Assembly (NCBI RefSeq): GCF_964204645.1
Contig: NC_134028.1
Location: 11,325,001 to 11,389,000, forward strand
Origin: Tubulanus polymorphus
Lineage: Eukaryota; Nemertea; Palaeonemertea; Tubulaniformes; Tubulanidae
Length of the DNA: 64,000 nt
Direction of reading: 5' to 3'
Both the position numbers and the translations under genes were made by a program. The notes below the pieces were generated by a model. It did not search any database. It was not told where the DNA came from and saw nothing but the letters and a program-made list of their open reading frames with translations. Below, one piece after another: positions 1 to 10,194 of the stretch; positions within the stretch are counted from its first letter, which is position 1, and every line of letters begins with the position of its first letter.

Positions 1-3
1 AAG

Positions 4-1089
4 ATGAAAAAAGAACAATATTTAAGAGATTTATATTATAACCCAGAAAGTGAAGTATCATATTCTAACGTTTCAGAATTATGGAATAAAAATAAATCTG
101 ATAATGAAAATATAAAATATAGTGAATTGAAATCATGGTTACAAAATCAACCAACATATCAAATACACAAGAAAATGGATAAAACATATTTAACAAGAAA
201 AGTTATGGTTTCATATATCGATCAACAATGGCAAGCAGATTTAATTGACATGAAGAACTTAGAAGAATACAACAAAGGATATTTCTGGATATTAAATGTT
301 ATATACATATTCAGTAGATACGCATGGTCAATTCCAATCAAAAATAAAACTGGTATAGAAGTAACAAGTGCTTTTAAGAATATATTTAAAGAAGCTATTC
401 CAGATAAGATACAATTTGATGAAGGTAAGGAATTCTATAACAAATATTTAAAAAAACTATTATCTGATAACGATGTAGATTATTTTTCAACACACTCAGA
501 TAAAAAAGCATTACTTATAGAAAGGTTTAATAAAACATTGAAAACTAGAATGTGGAAATATTTTACTGCTAATGAAACATATATTTATATCGATGTATTA
601 GATGATTAAGTGAAAGGTTATAATAATTCTAAACATAGTTCTATAAATATGAAACCTATACAAGCTAGAAAAGAAGATAATTCGGAAATAGTTTGGAATA
701 ATTTATATGGAGCATTTGTTACACATGATTTCGGTGAACCTAGATTTAAAATTGGACAACACGTTAGAATATCTAAATATAGAAAAACCTTTTATAAAGG
801 TTATACCCCTAATTTTACAGAAGAAATATTTAAGATTAAAAAGATAATATTAACTAAACCATTTGTTTATAAACTAGAAGATCTAAAAGATGAAGAAATA
901 TTAGGTTATTTCTATGAACAAGAATTATCACTTGTACCAAATCCAGATGAAATAGAATACAAAATGGAAAAAGTATTGAAAACAAAAACTCTTAAAAGAA
1001 AAAAGTATTCTTTGGTGAAATATAAACGATATGATGATAAATTTAATGAATGGATTTTATCTAGTAAAATTAAAAGAATAAATGAATAA
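4..1089 (+). pseudogene. Polinton/Maverick integrase, copy 1 (one nonsense codon)
   Basis: Retrovirus-like integrase of the Polinton type, which would insert the element's DNA. An N-terminal helical region is followed by an rve-type catalytic core with acidic residues in WQADLIDM, QFDEGKEF and LIERFNKTLK. The C-terminal part contains a chromodomain-like stretch (about 45 residues ending near KFNEWILSSK). The frame is interrupted at 607-609 by TAA where copy 2 (2055-3176, minus strand) has a leucine codon. The stop overlaps the ATPase start by 8 nt (ATGAATAA), the compact packing usual for virus-like elements. Start at 4 is chosen because copy 2 begins with the same residues. The sequence is very AT-rich. 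Assignment to the Polinton family rests on integrase type plus the adjacent A32-like ATPase. Confidence 0.82.
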
Positions 1090-1345
1090 AGATTTATTTA
1101 TATTTGAACCGCATAATATGTTAGTTACTGGAGTAACCAATTGTGGTAAAACACATTTCATATTAGATTTGTTAGAAACTATTTATAAGAATCATTTTGA
1201 TAATATAATATTATTCTGTCCTACTTATGAAATGAATAAAACATATAATAGAGATACAGTTAAGATGAAAAATTTTATTATATTAGATCCTAAATAAATT
1301 AAAGAATAATAAAGGTTCAAAATTATTACTGAGACTACAATTTCC
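1082..1345 (+). pseudogene. Polinton packaging ATPase, copy 1 (internally deleted)
   Basis: N-terminal part of an FtsK/HerA (A32-like) DNA-packaging ATPase. The Walker A loop is visible as TNCGKTHF. The frame ends at 1297. The bases from about 1299 to 1345 match the last ~16 codons of the minus-strand copy, so about 330 bp including the Walker B region are missing here relative to that copy. The first codons overlap the end of the integrase by 8 nt. Non-functional as it stands. Confidence 0.75.
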
Positions 1346-1450
1346 AAGATTCTTGCCAAGAAAGTAAAAAGGTAAGAATCTTACTTTCTTACTCGTACGT
1401 CTAGTACATAGATATATAAATTAGTTTCTATAATATTCCAAATTAGGATT
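1346..1450. repeat. Centre of the inverted Polinton module
   Basis: Short spacer between the plus-strand copy (1-1345) and the minus-strand copy (from 1451). It contains its own imperfect hairpin: AAGATTCTTGCC at 1349 pairs with GGTAAGAATCTT near 1371, and AAGAAAGT with ACTTTCTT just beyond. No gene is seen. Confidence 0.6.
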
Positions 1451-2062
1451 TTATTTTATAGATTTATATTCATAGGGAAATTGTAGTCTCAGTAATAATT
1501 TTGAACCTTTATTATTCTTTAATTTATTCATATATTCATCATGTAATTCAGTAGGTATAATTTGATTTTCTTCCAATGATTTTTGCATAGATTTTTTATC
1601 TTTGTTATAAAATAAAACTAGAAATCTTATATTCTCCCTAAAGTCTTTAACAATTGAATCATATTTTTGATTTAAAACCCATGTTGTTATCCCCAAATGT
1701 CTCCCAGAGAAAGCTAAATAACATAACTCACTTTCTCTCACTTTTGAATCATGTAAATTAGCACAATCATCTACTATGAATAATGTATTTGATCATTCAT
1801 AAGCATCAATTGCTATTTTAATACAATTATCTAAATTTTCTTTTACTGTTTTAGGATTTAATATAATAAACTTTTTTATCTTAACTATATCTCTATTATA
1901 TGTTTTATTCATTTCATAAGTAGGACAAAATAATATTATATTATCAAAATGATTCTTATAAATAGTTTCTAACAAATCTAATATGAAATGTGTTTTACCA
2001 CAATTGGTTACAGCAGTAACTAACATATTATGCGGTTCAAATATAAATAAATCTTTATTCAT
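1451..2062 (-). pseudogene. Polinton packaging ATPase, copy 2 (one nonsense codon)
   Basis: Near-complete A32/FtsK-type packaging ATPase of about 204 codons, which in Polintons and related viruses drives DNA into the capsid. Walker A (TNCGKTHF) is about 20 residues from the start. A Walker B-like LFIVDDC follows directly after a premature TGA at 1795-1793. Downstream is a conserved block with GITTWVLNQKYD. The ATG at 2062 overlaps the integrase stop by 8 nt, exactly as in copy 1, so the overlap is original to the element. A single base change separates this copy from an open frame. Confidence 0.78.
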
Positions 2063-3176
2063 TTATTCTTTTAATTTTACTAGATATAATCCATTCATTA
2101 AATTTATCATCATATCCTTTATATTTCACCAAAGAATACTTTTTTCCTTTGAGAGTTTTTGTTTTCAATACTTTTTCTATTTTGTATTCTATTTCATCTG
2201 GATTTGGTACAAGTGATAATTCTTGTTCATAGAAATAACCTAATATTTCTCCATCTTTTAGATCTTCTAATTTATAAACAAAAGGTTTAGTTAATATTAT
2301 CTTTTTAATCTTGAATATTTCTTCTGTAAAATTAGGGGTATAACCTTTATAAAAGGTTTTTCTATATTTAGATATTCTTACGTGTTGTCCTATTTTTAAT
2401 TTAGGTTCTCCGAAATCATGTGTAACAAACGCACCATATAAATTATTCCAAACTATTTCTGAATTATCTTCTTTTCTAGCTTGTATAGGTTTCATATTTA
2501 TAGCACTATGTTTACAATTATTATAACCTTTCACTAAATCATCTAACACATCGATATATTTATATGTTTCATTAGCAGTAAAATATTTCCACATTCTAGT
2601 TTTCAATGTTTTATTAAATCTTTCTATAATAGATGCTTTTTTTTATCTGAGTGTGTTGAAAAATAATCTACATCGTTATCAGATAATAGTTTTTTTAAAT
2701 GTTAGTTATAAAATTCCTTACCTTCATCAAATTGTATCTTATCTGGAATAGCTTCTTTAAATATTGATTTAAAAGCATTTGTCACTTCTATACCAGTTTT
2801 TTTTTTTGATTGGAATTGACCATGCGTATCGACTGAATATGTCTATAACATTTAATATCCAGAAACATCCTTTATTATGTTCTTCTAAGTTCTTCATGTC
2901 AATTAAATCTGCTTGCCATTGTTGATCAATATATGAAACCATAACTTTTCTTGTTAAATAAGTTTTATCCATTTTCTTGTGTATTTGATATGTTGGTTGA
3001 TTTTGTAACCATGATTTCAATTCACTATATTTTATATCATCGTGTGGGTGCCATACGGCACCATTACCATTTTCATTATCAGATTTAATTTTATCCAATA
3101 ATTCTGAAACGTTAGAATATGATACTTCACTTTCTGGGTTGTAATATAAATCTCTTAAATATTGTTCTTTTTTCAT
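2055..3176 (-). pseudogene. Polinton integrase, copy 2 (two frameshifts, one stop)
   Basis: Inverted copy of the integrase at 4-1089, strongly similar at the protein level. The catalytic acidic motifs and the C-terminal chromodomain-like part (KFNEWIISSK) are present. Breaks are seen at an 11-T run (2797-2807), a TAA at 2704-2702 and an 8-T run (2637-2644). Compared with copy 1 it carries an additional 33 bp in frame (3036-3068) in the N-terminal region. Two breaks lie in homopolymers, so some could be assembly errors. Confidence 0.78.
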
Positions 3177-3182
3177 CTTATT

Positions 3183-3538
3183 TTAATCCATTAATAATAA
3201 TTTAGATTTAGTTTCAATGACTTTATGATTTGACTTATTTTCTGGTATAATAGGTTTATTGTCATTGGAATCATCTTTATCATCAGATTTGAATTTTGAT
3301 TTATAACTATAATAACTGTTACTAATCCAATTGTAATATATAAGTAATTATTACTTCCAGCATTAGAAGAATAAGATGGATTGTTATTTGAATCAATATC
3401 AGATAAAGTCTGTGATTCATTTATATCAGTTAATTTCTTTTTCTTAGCTTTTTTTAATTCTGAAGATCTTTTACCTAATTCTCTTGCCCATTTAATTTGT
3501 TTCTCGGATCTAGGCTTTTTCTTAACGCCATCACTCAT
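3183..3538 (-). CDS. Small Polinton-type membrane protein, probably frameshifted
   Basis: Lies immediately upstream of the integrase on the same strand, with only a few bases between them. The N-terminus is lysine/arginine-rich (KKPRSEKQIKWARELGKR), followed by a Ser/Asn-rich linker and a hydrophobic segment (YLYITIGLVTVIIVI) that looks like one transmembrane helix. After the helix the open frame ends at 3191. A neighbouring frame ending at 3183 has a more soluble, charged composition, so a 1-nt slip near 3310 is likely. Polintons carry several small proteins of this type, but I do not recognise this one. ATG at 3538 overlaps the end of the upstream gene (ATGAGTGA). Confidence 0.5.
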
Positions 3539-4131
3539 TTATTTTAGTTAATTTTTGTTTTGATTCATTTTCTGTTTCACTGTTTGGTTGTAGTACATCT
3601 GTTTCGTTCTTACCTGATTTATATTCCATAGGCTTGATGTTCGAAAATGTTATGACACTAGTAGAAATTAATGTCATAACCGATCCTTATTGAAATGAAG
3701 CATATCCAACCCATTTTTGTAATTCAGTCATAACTAAATATTCATTTTTCAAATCACTATATAATCTATTTTCATCATCAATTGGTATTCTGGTTACATA
3801 ACTTAGAATAACATTTGACAATACCATCTGAAATAGAATCATTTATTCTAGCTAATCTTGCTTCTTCATAAATCTTAAAATATTTTATTACTTTATCTGG
3901 TTTCATAGAGTCTAATTCTTGAAAAGTAATAATTCTATTTAAAAACTCTTTAGATTTTCCGCCAGCAATCAATAGTTCTAGGTGGTGTTTACAATATAAA
4001 TAGTATATATAATCAATATTACAATTAACTTGAGCACAATTAGTTACAAATGTATCTTTATTATCACTTATACCCAAATCATCTAATGTTTTTTCAATAT
4101 CAATACTATTCTTGCTCGATTTCTTTGACAT
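3531..4131 (-). pseudogene. Polinton-associated protein of unknown function (frameshift plus stop)
   Basis: The open part (4131-3778) encodes 117 residues beginning MSKKSSKNSIDIEKTL, with a mainly helical, charged composition and several cysteines. Similar composition continues in another frame after about 3785, crosses an in-frame TAA at 3689-3687, passes a short hydrophobic stretch, and ends at TGA 3533-3531, overlapping the next gene's ATG by 8 nt. The overlap argues that this longer frame is the original gene, about 200 codons. No domain is recognised; the operon-like packing places it in the Polinton. Confidence 0.5.
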
Positions 4132-4542
4132 TTATATTAGAGAAATTTAATAAGAAAAATATTATAAGTATTCTTCAAATGATACTAGATAGTTAAAGTT
4201 AAAGAATTCTTGTATTGACTACTGATACTAGCTATTTGAATTTAAGGAATTTCTATTTGAATCTATTCAAAATACAAAGTATTCTCTTTTTGAAAAGAAA
4301 ATATTAAAAATATAATAGAATTCACTAGCAGTTGAAGTTATTGTTTTTTTATTATATTTTATTTAAATTAGGATTTAATATCTCACTACTATTGTCTATC
4401 TATTAGGAGCAGTAATTATAACTGTCCAGATAAGTCATTTCGGATCCTCGATAATAAATCCTCAAACTGAAAATAAATTCAAAGAAACGACTGGTGGAAT
4501 TACTATTTCATAAACACATATATTTATTATACAAATTTTAGC
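4132..4542. other. AT-rich intergenic stretch
   Basis: No supported gene. A 42-codon open stretch without a start lies on the plus strand (about 4384-4513) and begins with a hydrophobic run. It could be the tail of a lost small membrane protein, but nothing confirms this. Confidence 0.4.
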
Positions 4543-4767
4543 GATCGATAATAGAACAATGGAGAACAATAGAAAAGCGGTCCAATCGGACCGGTTATTG
4601 CGCAATACACAGTTATATTTTTATTCTGTAAACTACAACATTCAAACATAGAAATGTAACCAATCAATATTGAGCAGCTGTTTCCGTCAACAACGATCAA
4701 TAATAGAACAATGGAGAACAATAGAAAAGCGGTCCAATCGGACCGGTTATTGCGCAATACACAGTTA
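4543..4767. repeat. Two direct copies of a 73-bp repeat
   Basis: Nearly identical sequence at 4543-4615 and 4695-4767, with 79 bp between. Each copy contains the perfect inverted repeat CGGTCC-AATC-GGACCG. The copies differ at only one or two positions. They lie in the noncoding gap between the Polinton-like genes and the unknown gene at 4857. Confidence 0.8.
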
Positions 4768-4856
4768 ACAGTAATCAATACAATATTAAAACAGATATAT
4801 ACAATCAAGATTACATTTTTTGATATCTATATTACAAAGACCTTCAGTGTTATAAT

Positions 4857-5323
4857 TTATAATTTTGTCCAGAATTCTTTAATTACTGGATTGTTTCCAA
4901 TCATTTCTTCAATTTCTGGTAAATATCTGACTACTTCACTAAATGCTAATCCTAATATTTTGAGTTTTTCATATTTTATTAATCTACCTACTCTTCTCAG
5001 TTTTCTTTCAAAACCGGCACTGATATCTCCACTCATTTTCTTATTTTTCGATTCTTTGACTCCCAACAGCAATTTAAGTCGCGTTGCTGGTAATTTTGGT
5101 AATTGTAGTTCGCGCGGTAATTGTTTATTATGTATTACATCACTCAGAATTTTCACCATTTCTTGATGATAATCGAAATGTTCTTGTAATTTTGTGAAGT
5201 TTGTTCGTCAATTACGAGAGTTTCATCCTCCATTTCTATTGATTCCTGAGTTTCACTATCCATCGTTTCTGGTTCCTCTTCCGATGGTCGGCTTAGAATT
5301 TCTGGTCGATCTCTGTATTCCAT
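4857..5323 (-). pseudogene. Unknown protein gene, one frameshift
   Basis: ATG at 5323 opens an acidic N-terminus (rich in Glu, Ser and Thr) that runs about 40 codons. The frame then shifts near 5200 and continues to 4857 as a basic, Lys/Arg/Leu-rich segment (VKILSDVIHNKQLPRELQLP and following). The join is inferred because composition and spacing are continuous across the break and the second frame is open on both sides. Base composition is less AT-rich than in the Polinton genes. I recognise no family. It may belong to the same element or to a different insertion. Confidence 0.4.
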
Positions 5324-5572
5324 TTTAATCTAAAAGATCTCGTGAAAATGAATTACTGTACTTAAATATGTTTAAAGGTTTCCCTACTTCATAATAACTA
5401 CAAAAAAACGGTACTTACATTTAGATTTAGAACTGTAAACTGTGTTTTGAGAGAGAATATCCAATACGTACTATGTATGTGAAAGTTGATTTCTAACTGC
5501 CGACGTGGCGCACGTTCGACCAAACTAATTATTTCTGCACAGATGTTCTTTGTGATGAAGTCAATTAATTCT

Positions 5573-6259
5573 TTAGAATTGAAAAAAAGATATATTTGGC
5601 AACATATGTTTTAGTAGTAAGCAAAAGCTATGTATTATATACATACAAAGCTCAAATGTCTTTGCTTTATCCAGTTGATCTAAATATAACTGTAAATCTA
5701 GTTTATTAGATTTAATTATGTTTTCCTTCTTTTCTAAAGGTCTTAGATTCTTCCAATTCCAAATAAGTTTTTTATTGTATTCATCATTCATGTCAAATTT
5801 AGAAATCGGCAACACGTGATCAATATGAAAGTATTCACCATAATTATCTATATTCATTTTATCGTTGAATTGATATATAATCCATGATTTTAAGAATTCA
5901 TCTGAACAACCCAATAAATTAGATAGTGTTTCTGATTGTGTTTCTTTGTTGAATAATTGTGTTAATCTAGTCATTAAGCATTGTTTCAATCTAAAATTAA
6001 GATCTGTTTGATATCTTCCTCTCATATATTCTGCCATATAATAATTATAATGTTCTATATTATCTTCTCGATATTGTTTGGTATATAGTTTAGTACAAGT
6101 TTTACAGCAATATTGAAAACCATCTTTGCTAATCTTACGCTTACTAAATTCTGTTAAAGCTTATTTATCTAATTCACATTTAGAACACTTCTTGTAGTAT
6201 ATATTTAATACACCAGTATTATTTGTAATATTGATAGTTTGTGGTTGTTCTGATTCCAT
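5573..6259 (-). pseudogene. HNH homing-type endonuclease, one in-frame stop
   Basis: The ATG at 6259 starts a reading frame of 228 codons interrupted only by TAA at 6163-6161. Residues about 25-58 carry paired cysteines (KCSKC, then CCKTC) in the CSKC...F.K...DG...CK.C arrangement of the zinc-ribbon that precedes many viral and phage HNH proteins. The nuclease core is FHIDHVLPISKFD followed by NWKNLRPLEKKENIIKSNK, the classic H-H/N-N layout. Expected activity is double-strand cutting of DNA. Very AT-rich, like the Polinton genes next door, so probably cargo of that element or of a related large DNA virus relic. Confidence 0.75.
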
Positions 6260-6493
6260 TTATTATACATATTTTTTTACTAAATTGATTTCAGAAGTTC
6301 AATGATTTATATCATGTATTATTTCAATCACACTTTACTAACACTTTTAATGTTTAAAATCTAACTCATACAAATATAAATATTGAAATAATGTTGTAAA
6401 TATATCTATCTATATATCTATTCTATAAGAGCTTACACTTTTATATTGAATAATCTGTCAATTTAAATGTTATTCATTTACATGATTATTTTA

Positions 6494-6687
6494 AGAGTTA
6501 TAGGGATAATAAGCTTTCAGGTTAAAGGTTGAAGGGGCGAGTGAGTAAAAAATGAAAATAACAATAATTTACAGTTGAATTAGGAGTATGCGCGACTAAT
6601 TCAACTGTAAATTATTGTCATTTTCATTTTTTTACGAGCTCGACCCTTCGACCTTTGATCTGAAAGCCTATTATCCCTATTACTCTT
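6494..6687. repeat. Long near-perfect hairpin (arms about 90 bp)
   Basis: Left arm (6494-6582) and right arm (6597-6687) are reverse complements with a handful of mismatches, separated by a 14-bp spacer (GGAGTATGCGCGAC). The right arm directly abuts the interrupted reverse-transcriptase frame of the Ngaro-like element. It could be a foldback/MITE insertion, or the hairpin end of a larger element. Confidence 0.85.
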
Positions 6688-7783
6688 CAGGTAAACGCGC
6701 CTCCCGCAAAACGGCATCGATCATGATTCAGGCGAACGTTAACTGGCGAACGGGTGGGAACGTCTTATCTAGCTTAATGGGCACGCCTATCTCGTGACGT
6801 CGTAGAAAGTTGTTTAGATCACGCTGGCATTTGAGCTCGCCTTTTGCAATGAACAGAAAATCGTCAAGAATATGTACAACGAAAGAGCACCCTAACTTAT
6901 GAACAGCTACCCACTTTAAACAAGACGAGAAACGATCGAAAATAGCGCACGAACTAGAGGGCCCCATCGGCAAAACAGCATCAACATAAAACTTGCCGTC
7001 CAAGGTAAAGCCCAACAAGGGTTGATCAAACTCGCTTATGGGGATAATGCGAAACGCGGATTCTATATCTGTTCTTGCAAGGTAAACGTCCGGACCCAGA
7101 GATTTGATTATATCGATTGCATCTTGAATAGTTGAATATTTAATGGCGGATGCATCCACGGGGACAAAGTCGTTAACCGAAGAACCCTTTGGGTAGGACA
7201 GGTGATGGATAACCCTAAAGCCCCCCGAGCTTTTGGGCACGACGCCGAGGGGCGAAACATGAATTGGAGCGCCATCTGGCATAAATGGGTCACTGAAGGG
7301 ACCCCTAACTCTCCCCAAATCAAGTTCTTTCGTAATCTTTTCCCGAACCACATTGGGATGATCCCTAGCTGACTTTAAATTTGTGATACCGCGGCTTGCG
7401 ATTGGTCCCCCGAAAAAACTGTCGATGCGGAAACCGTGTTGAAAACCGTTGATTAGTAAATCGCGTTGCTCAGAGTCGTAATCCAAAATGTAGGGTAGAA
7501 GTTTAGTTATTCTAACCGGTGTGGGGAGGCTTGGCAGCCTTGGGTCTTTCGGGACGCTGGTTGCCAGTGCCGGCTGACCGGGCACAATTGACTGCCGAGT
7601 GTGAGCCCCTGCAAAATTTACATCTGTGTGCATTAGATGCAGGATTTCCGGGTAAACCCAGAGAAGCTGTTGTACGCAAAACAGACTTTGGTGAGCGATT
7701 GCGAGGAGCTGTTGCGAAAGGACTGGTTGGAGGGGCGTCGAGTTTTGGACTCCATCCAAAGCTCCCAATCGACGGTGTCCCAA
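6688..7783 (-). pseudogene. DIRS/Ngaro-like reverse transcriptase, truncated
   Basis: Reverse transcriptase of a tyrosine-recombinase type retroelement. Recognisable blocks: ELDLGRVRGPFSDPF, SPLGVVPKSSGGFRVIHHLS, YPKGSSVNDF, TDIESAFRIIP, LPMGPSSSCAIFDRF and the catalytic VHILDDFLFIA (ILDD in place of YxDD, as usual in this group). The true domain begins about 60 codons after the first in-frame start; the earlier part overlaps the gag-like ORF in another frame. A TGA at about 6728 interrupts a block that continues in frame (VLREARLPEE) to the hairpin at 6687. There the gene is cut, so RNase H and the recombinase are missing. Confidence 0.85.
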
Positions 7784-8505
7784 CTGCGAGTGGCCCCCTC
7801 GGATGAGAAACGTGCTGCCCGGAAATTCATGTCGTAAAATGACCAGTCCCCCCCTTGGGCGGCCAAATTTTGGACACTGCGGCCATATTTTAGTAAAGGT
7901 ATGGCGTCAGCCGGACACCTTCGAAGATGCACCGTACAAAATATTTCATACGCACGCACCCATTGTTCGATCGACTTCAAGGCGGCCACCTTGGATGGGG
8001 CGATGGACAGGGCAGGCGTTTCCTGACCCATGTTGGGCACCACACTGAACGAATATGTGCTGCTAGGCTTACGCAGGAGCATTGTGAAATCGACAAACTT
8101 CCCTGCCCATATGTTTTCCTTTAATTTTTCAGGAACCAGGGCATCCAGCGGGACAGACGAGGAGTGGAATCTGTCGAAGATGTTAGGCGGTTGCTCTAAA
8201 ACCTGCACTGCAGTGCCCCCATTACCTTCATCTGATGGAATTGGCGGCTCGACCACGGTAACCGATGGTGGTTGAGCCACATCGTGTTGTTGAATTTGGG
8301 GCAACAATGCCACTGTCCTCTCCAGAGTGTCCAAGAGGCGGTAGGCCCTTGCCTCTTTTTCCTGCATACTCGTCGACGCAGTTGAAACTAGGCTACTACT
8401 CGTCGGTGCGGCTGAATTTCGGGTACTACTAGTTGACGCAGCTGAAACTCGGATACGCTTCGCACCGCGTTGGGTTGCCGACAACGATCTTTTGCCTCGA
8501 TTCAT
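7512..8505 (-). pseudogene. DIRS/Ngaro-like ORF1 (gag-like), frameshifted
   Basis: ATG at 8505 begins a Ser/Thr/Ala-rich basic N-terminus (MNRGKRSLSATQRGAKRIR), then a helical region ending in CFAYN. The open frame stops at 7633. In the next frame the Cys/His pattern resumes (HRCKFCRGSHSAVNC) and runs to TAG at 7514-7512, so a 1-nt break lies near 7635. The Cys/His pattern matches the zinc-binding C-terminus typical of ORF1 in this retroelement group. It overlaps the RT frame by over 100 bp. Confidence 0.7.
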
Positions 8506-9155
8506 TTTGAATGAATTCTACTACACAACAACACAACAAAAACAAAAATTTTCTTGGATATAGTAATTAAAACCCACTCAGGAAGGGTACCCGCATAGAC
8601 GCTGGTAGGATTTTAAGCCTAAAATTAGAAACAGTAACGTATGTCACAAGCAGACCACACTTGAGGACGCTATGAGACCAATAAATTAAAGGCACCTAAC
8701 CAAATGGCGGGACAATTAAACCCGAAACACATGAGCCCTAAGGGTACCCGGCATACACGACGGGAATTAAACTAACTCGTTGTTCTGAAAAGTGAGTATT
8801 TTGCATGTCTAAACGTAGATAAAATAATTGTACAACAAGCATTACGACTATCCGTGATGACGGACGGGGCAATTAAACCCTGCACGTGGGCTCCTGACAC
8901 GTTGAAAATACGAACATCTGGACACCAGTCCCCAATGAACAGGAAAATTAAGTCCTTAATGTAGCTATCAACATAAACCACCTGCCGAATAACAGGACAA
9001 TTAAGGCCATGAAATTAATAACAAAAACAGACCACCTGATAACCGAAAAAACACAGGGCAATTAAGGTCGGTAAGAGTCGTTTCTACTAGATTAACAGTT
9101 TTACTGGGACGAACCGGCAGTTGACCACCGGTCGTTTCCCCACAGATTATCAGTT
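8506..9155. other. Inter-ORF region of the Ngaro-like element
   Basis: No gene supported. The motif GRCAATTAARSC (plus strand) recurs near 8710, 8869, 8996 and 9058. The function of this irregular repetition is unknown. Confidence 0.5.
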
Positions 9156-9199
9156 TCACTGGGACGAACCGGCAGTTGGCCACCGGTCGTCTTTTAGCT
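9090..9199. repeat. Tandem duplication, 55-bp unit x 2
   Basis: Units at 9090-9144 and 9145-9199 share CTGGGACGAACCGGCAGTTG and CCACCGGTCGT with few differences. The array overlaps the 3' end of the hydrolase gene. Confidence 0.8.
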
Positions 9200-9796
9200 T
9201 GTGATGGGCATTCACAATGGCGCCACGTAGCGATCGATAAAACATCAACTGTCCCTGCAGGTTAAGGTGGACCCCATCTTGAGCAAAAACGTTATCTCGC
9301 GAATTCCAAAACCCGCGATGACGCCAGGAAAAAAAACATACTTGCAACCGTCGCAGACGGCGTGCAAGAACTCCTGCATCTCAAAAACTCTCTTATCCCC
9401 GGCTTCTCGACTAAAATTTCTATAGCTGGTATGGCGTACAGGATCACAAATGTACACTAAAGCACTAGTCTGCTCGGCCACTGATGTCGCGTATTGAAAA
9501 ACTTTCATCCCAACGAATGCCAGCGTAAGGTACCGATTGCATAGGTCGTTCGACCCTATCTGTAAAATCACCAATGAGGGTTGGCATTCATTTATGGAGG
9601 ACAGGATGTCGCGATTGACCAAAGTATCGATGGTTGCACCCCCAATACCGATCAACCGAGGTGTTGAATAATTAAAACGCTCCACATTCAGGCCCCAGTC
9701 CGGCTTCACGATTGAAGACGTGGAATGATTTCCCTCAATAAAGTCTTTCAAACGCCTGATATAGCTATGTCCAACTATCACAATGTTCCTTGACAT
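9156..9796 (-). pseudogene. SGNH/GDSL-type hydrolase of the Ngaro-like element
   Basis: All four SGNH blocks are readable: catalytic Ser in IVGHSYIRRL (residue ~10), Gly in GIGGATIDTL, the Gly/Asn block QIGSNDL (~residue 80), and the Asp/His block QDGVHLN near the end. The first 183-codon frame ends at 9245. The Asp/His block sits in another frame, after an 8-A run at 9329-9336 where one base has been gained or lost. Hydrolase ORFs are known in Ngaro-type and some LINE elements; their role there is unsettled. Orientation and position just upstream of ORF1 place it in the same element. Confidence 0.75.
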
Positions 9797-10190
9797 CCTG
9801 CCGTATTTTGTGAACAGAATTTAGACACGGAAGGCCTAGCAAAATAGGATAAAAGGGGGTAAATAAGGACAAAAATAAAACGTAACCTTTCACGCTCGGG
9901 ATGCGGAAGAGAAAGGAACTTGTACTCAACAGTGATTGGCTGAGAACAAAGAGATATTGGCGGCGCCACCAGCTGGAGGCGCCTGGCAAAGCGCTCGGTT
10001 CGTTTCGGTCGCAAAAATGTTGATGAGCAATCGTTACTCGCCCATCTCTTGTTTTATGTGTTTTTTACTCCCGATTTTCGAACGTTATTCCCCTTTTCCG
10101 TTTCGAGTAAAATTCGTATACGCTATAATCTTTATTTAAAATATCGTTGTTCCATTAATTCCGTATGCAACCCGTTGTAATACTCAGGAA
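9797..10190. other. Likely 5' noncoding part of the Ngaro-like element and flank
   Basis: No gene. A short inverted repeat GGCGCC-ACCAGCTGGA-GGCGCC lies at about 9962-9985. The terminal repeats expected for a DIRS/Ngaro element could not be delimited. Confidence 0.35.
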
Positions 10191-10194
10191 GAAA

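Noticed and set aside
7519-8275. Several 65-95 codon plus-strand frames
   Set aside because: Antisense shadows of the Ngaro-like ORF1 and RT.
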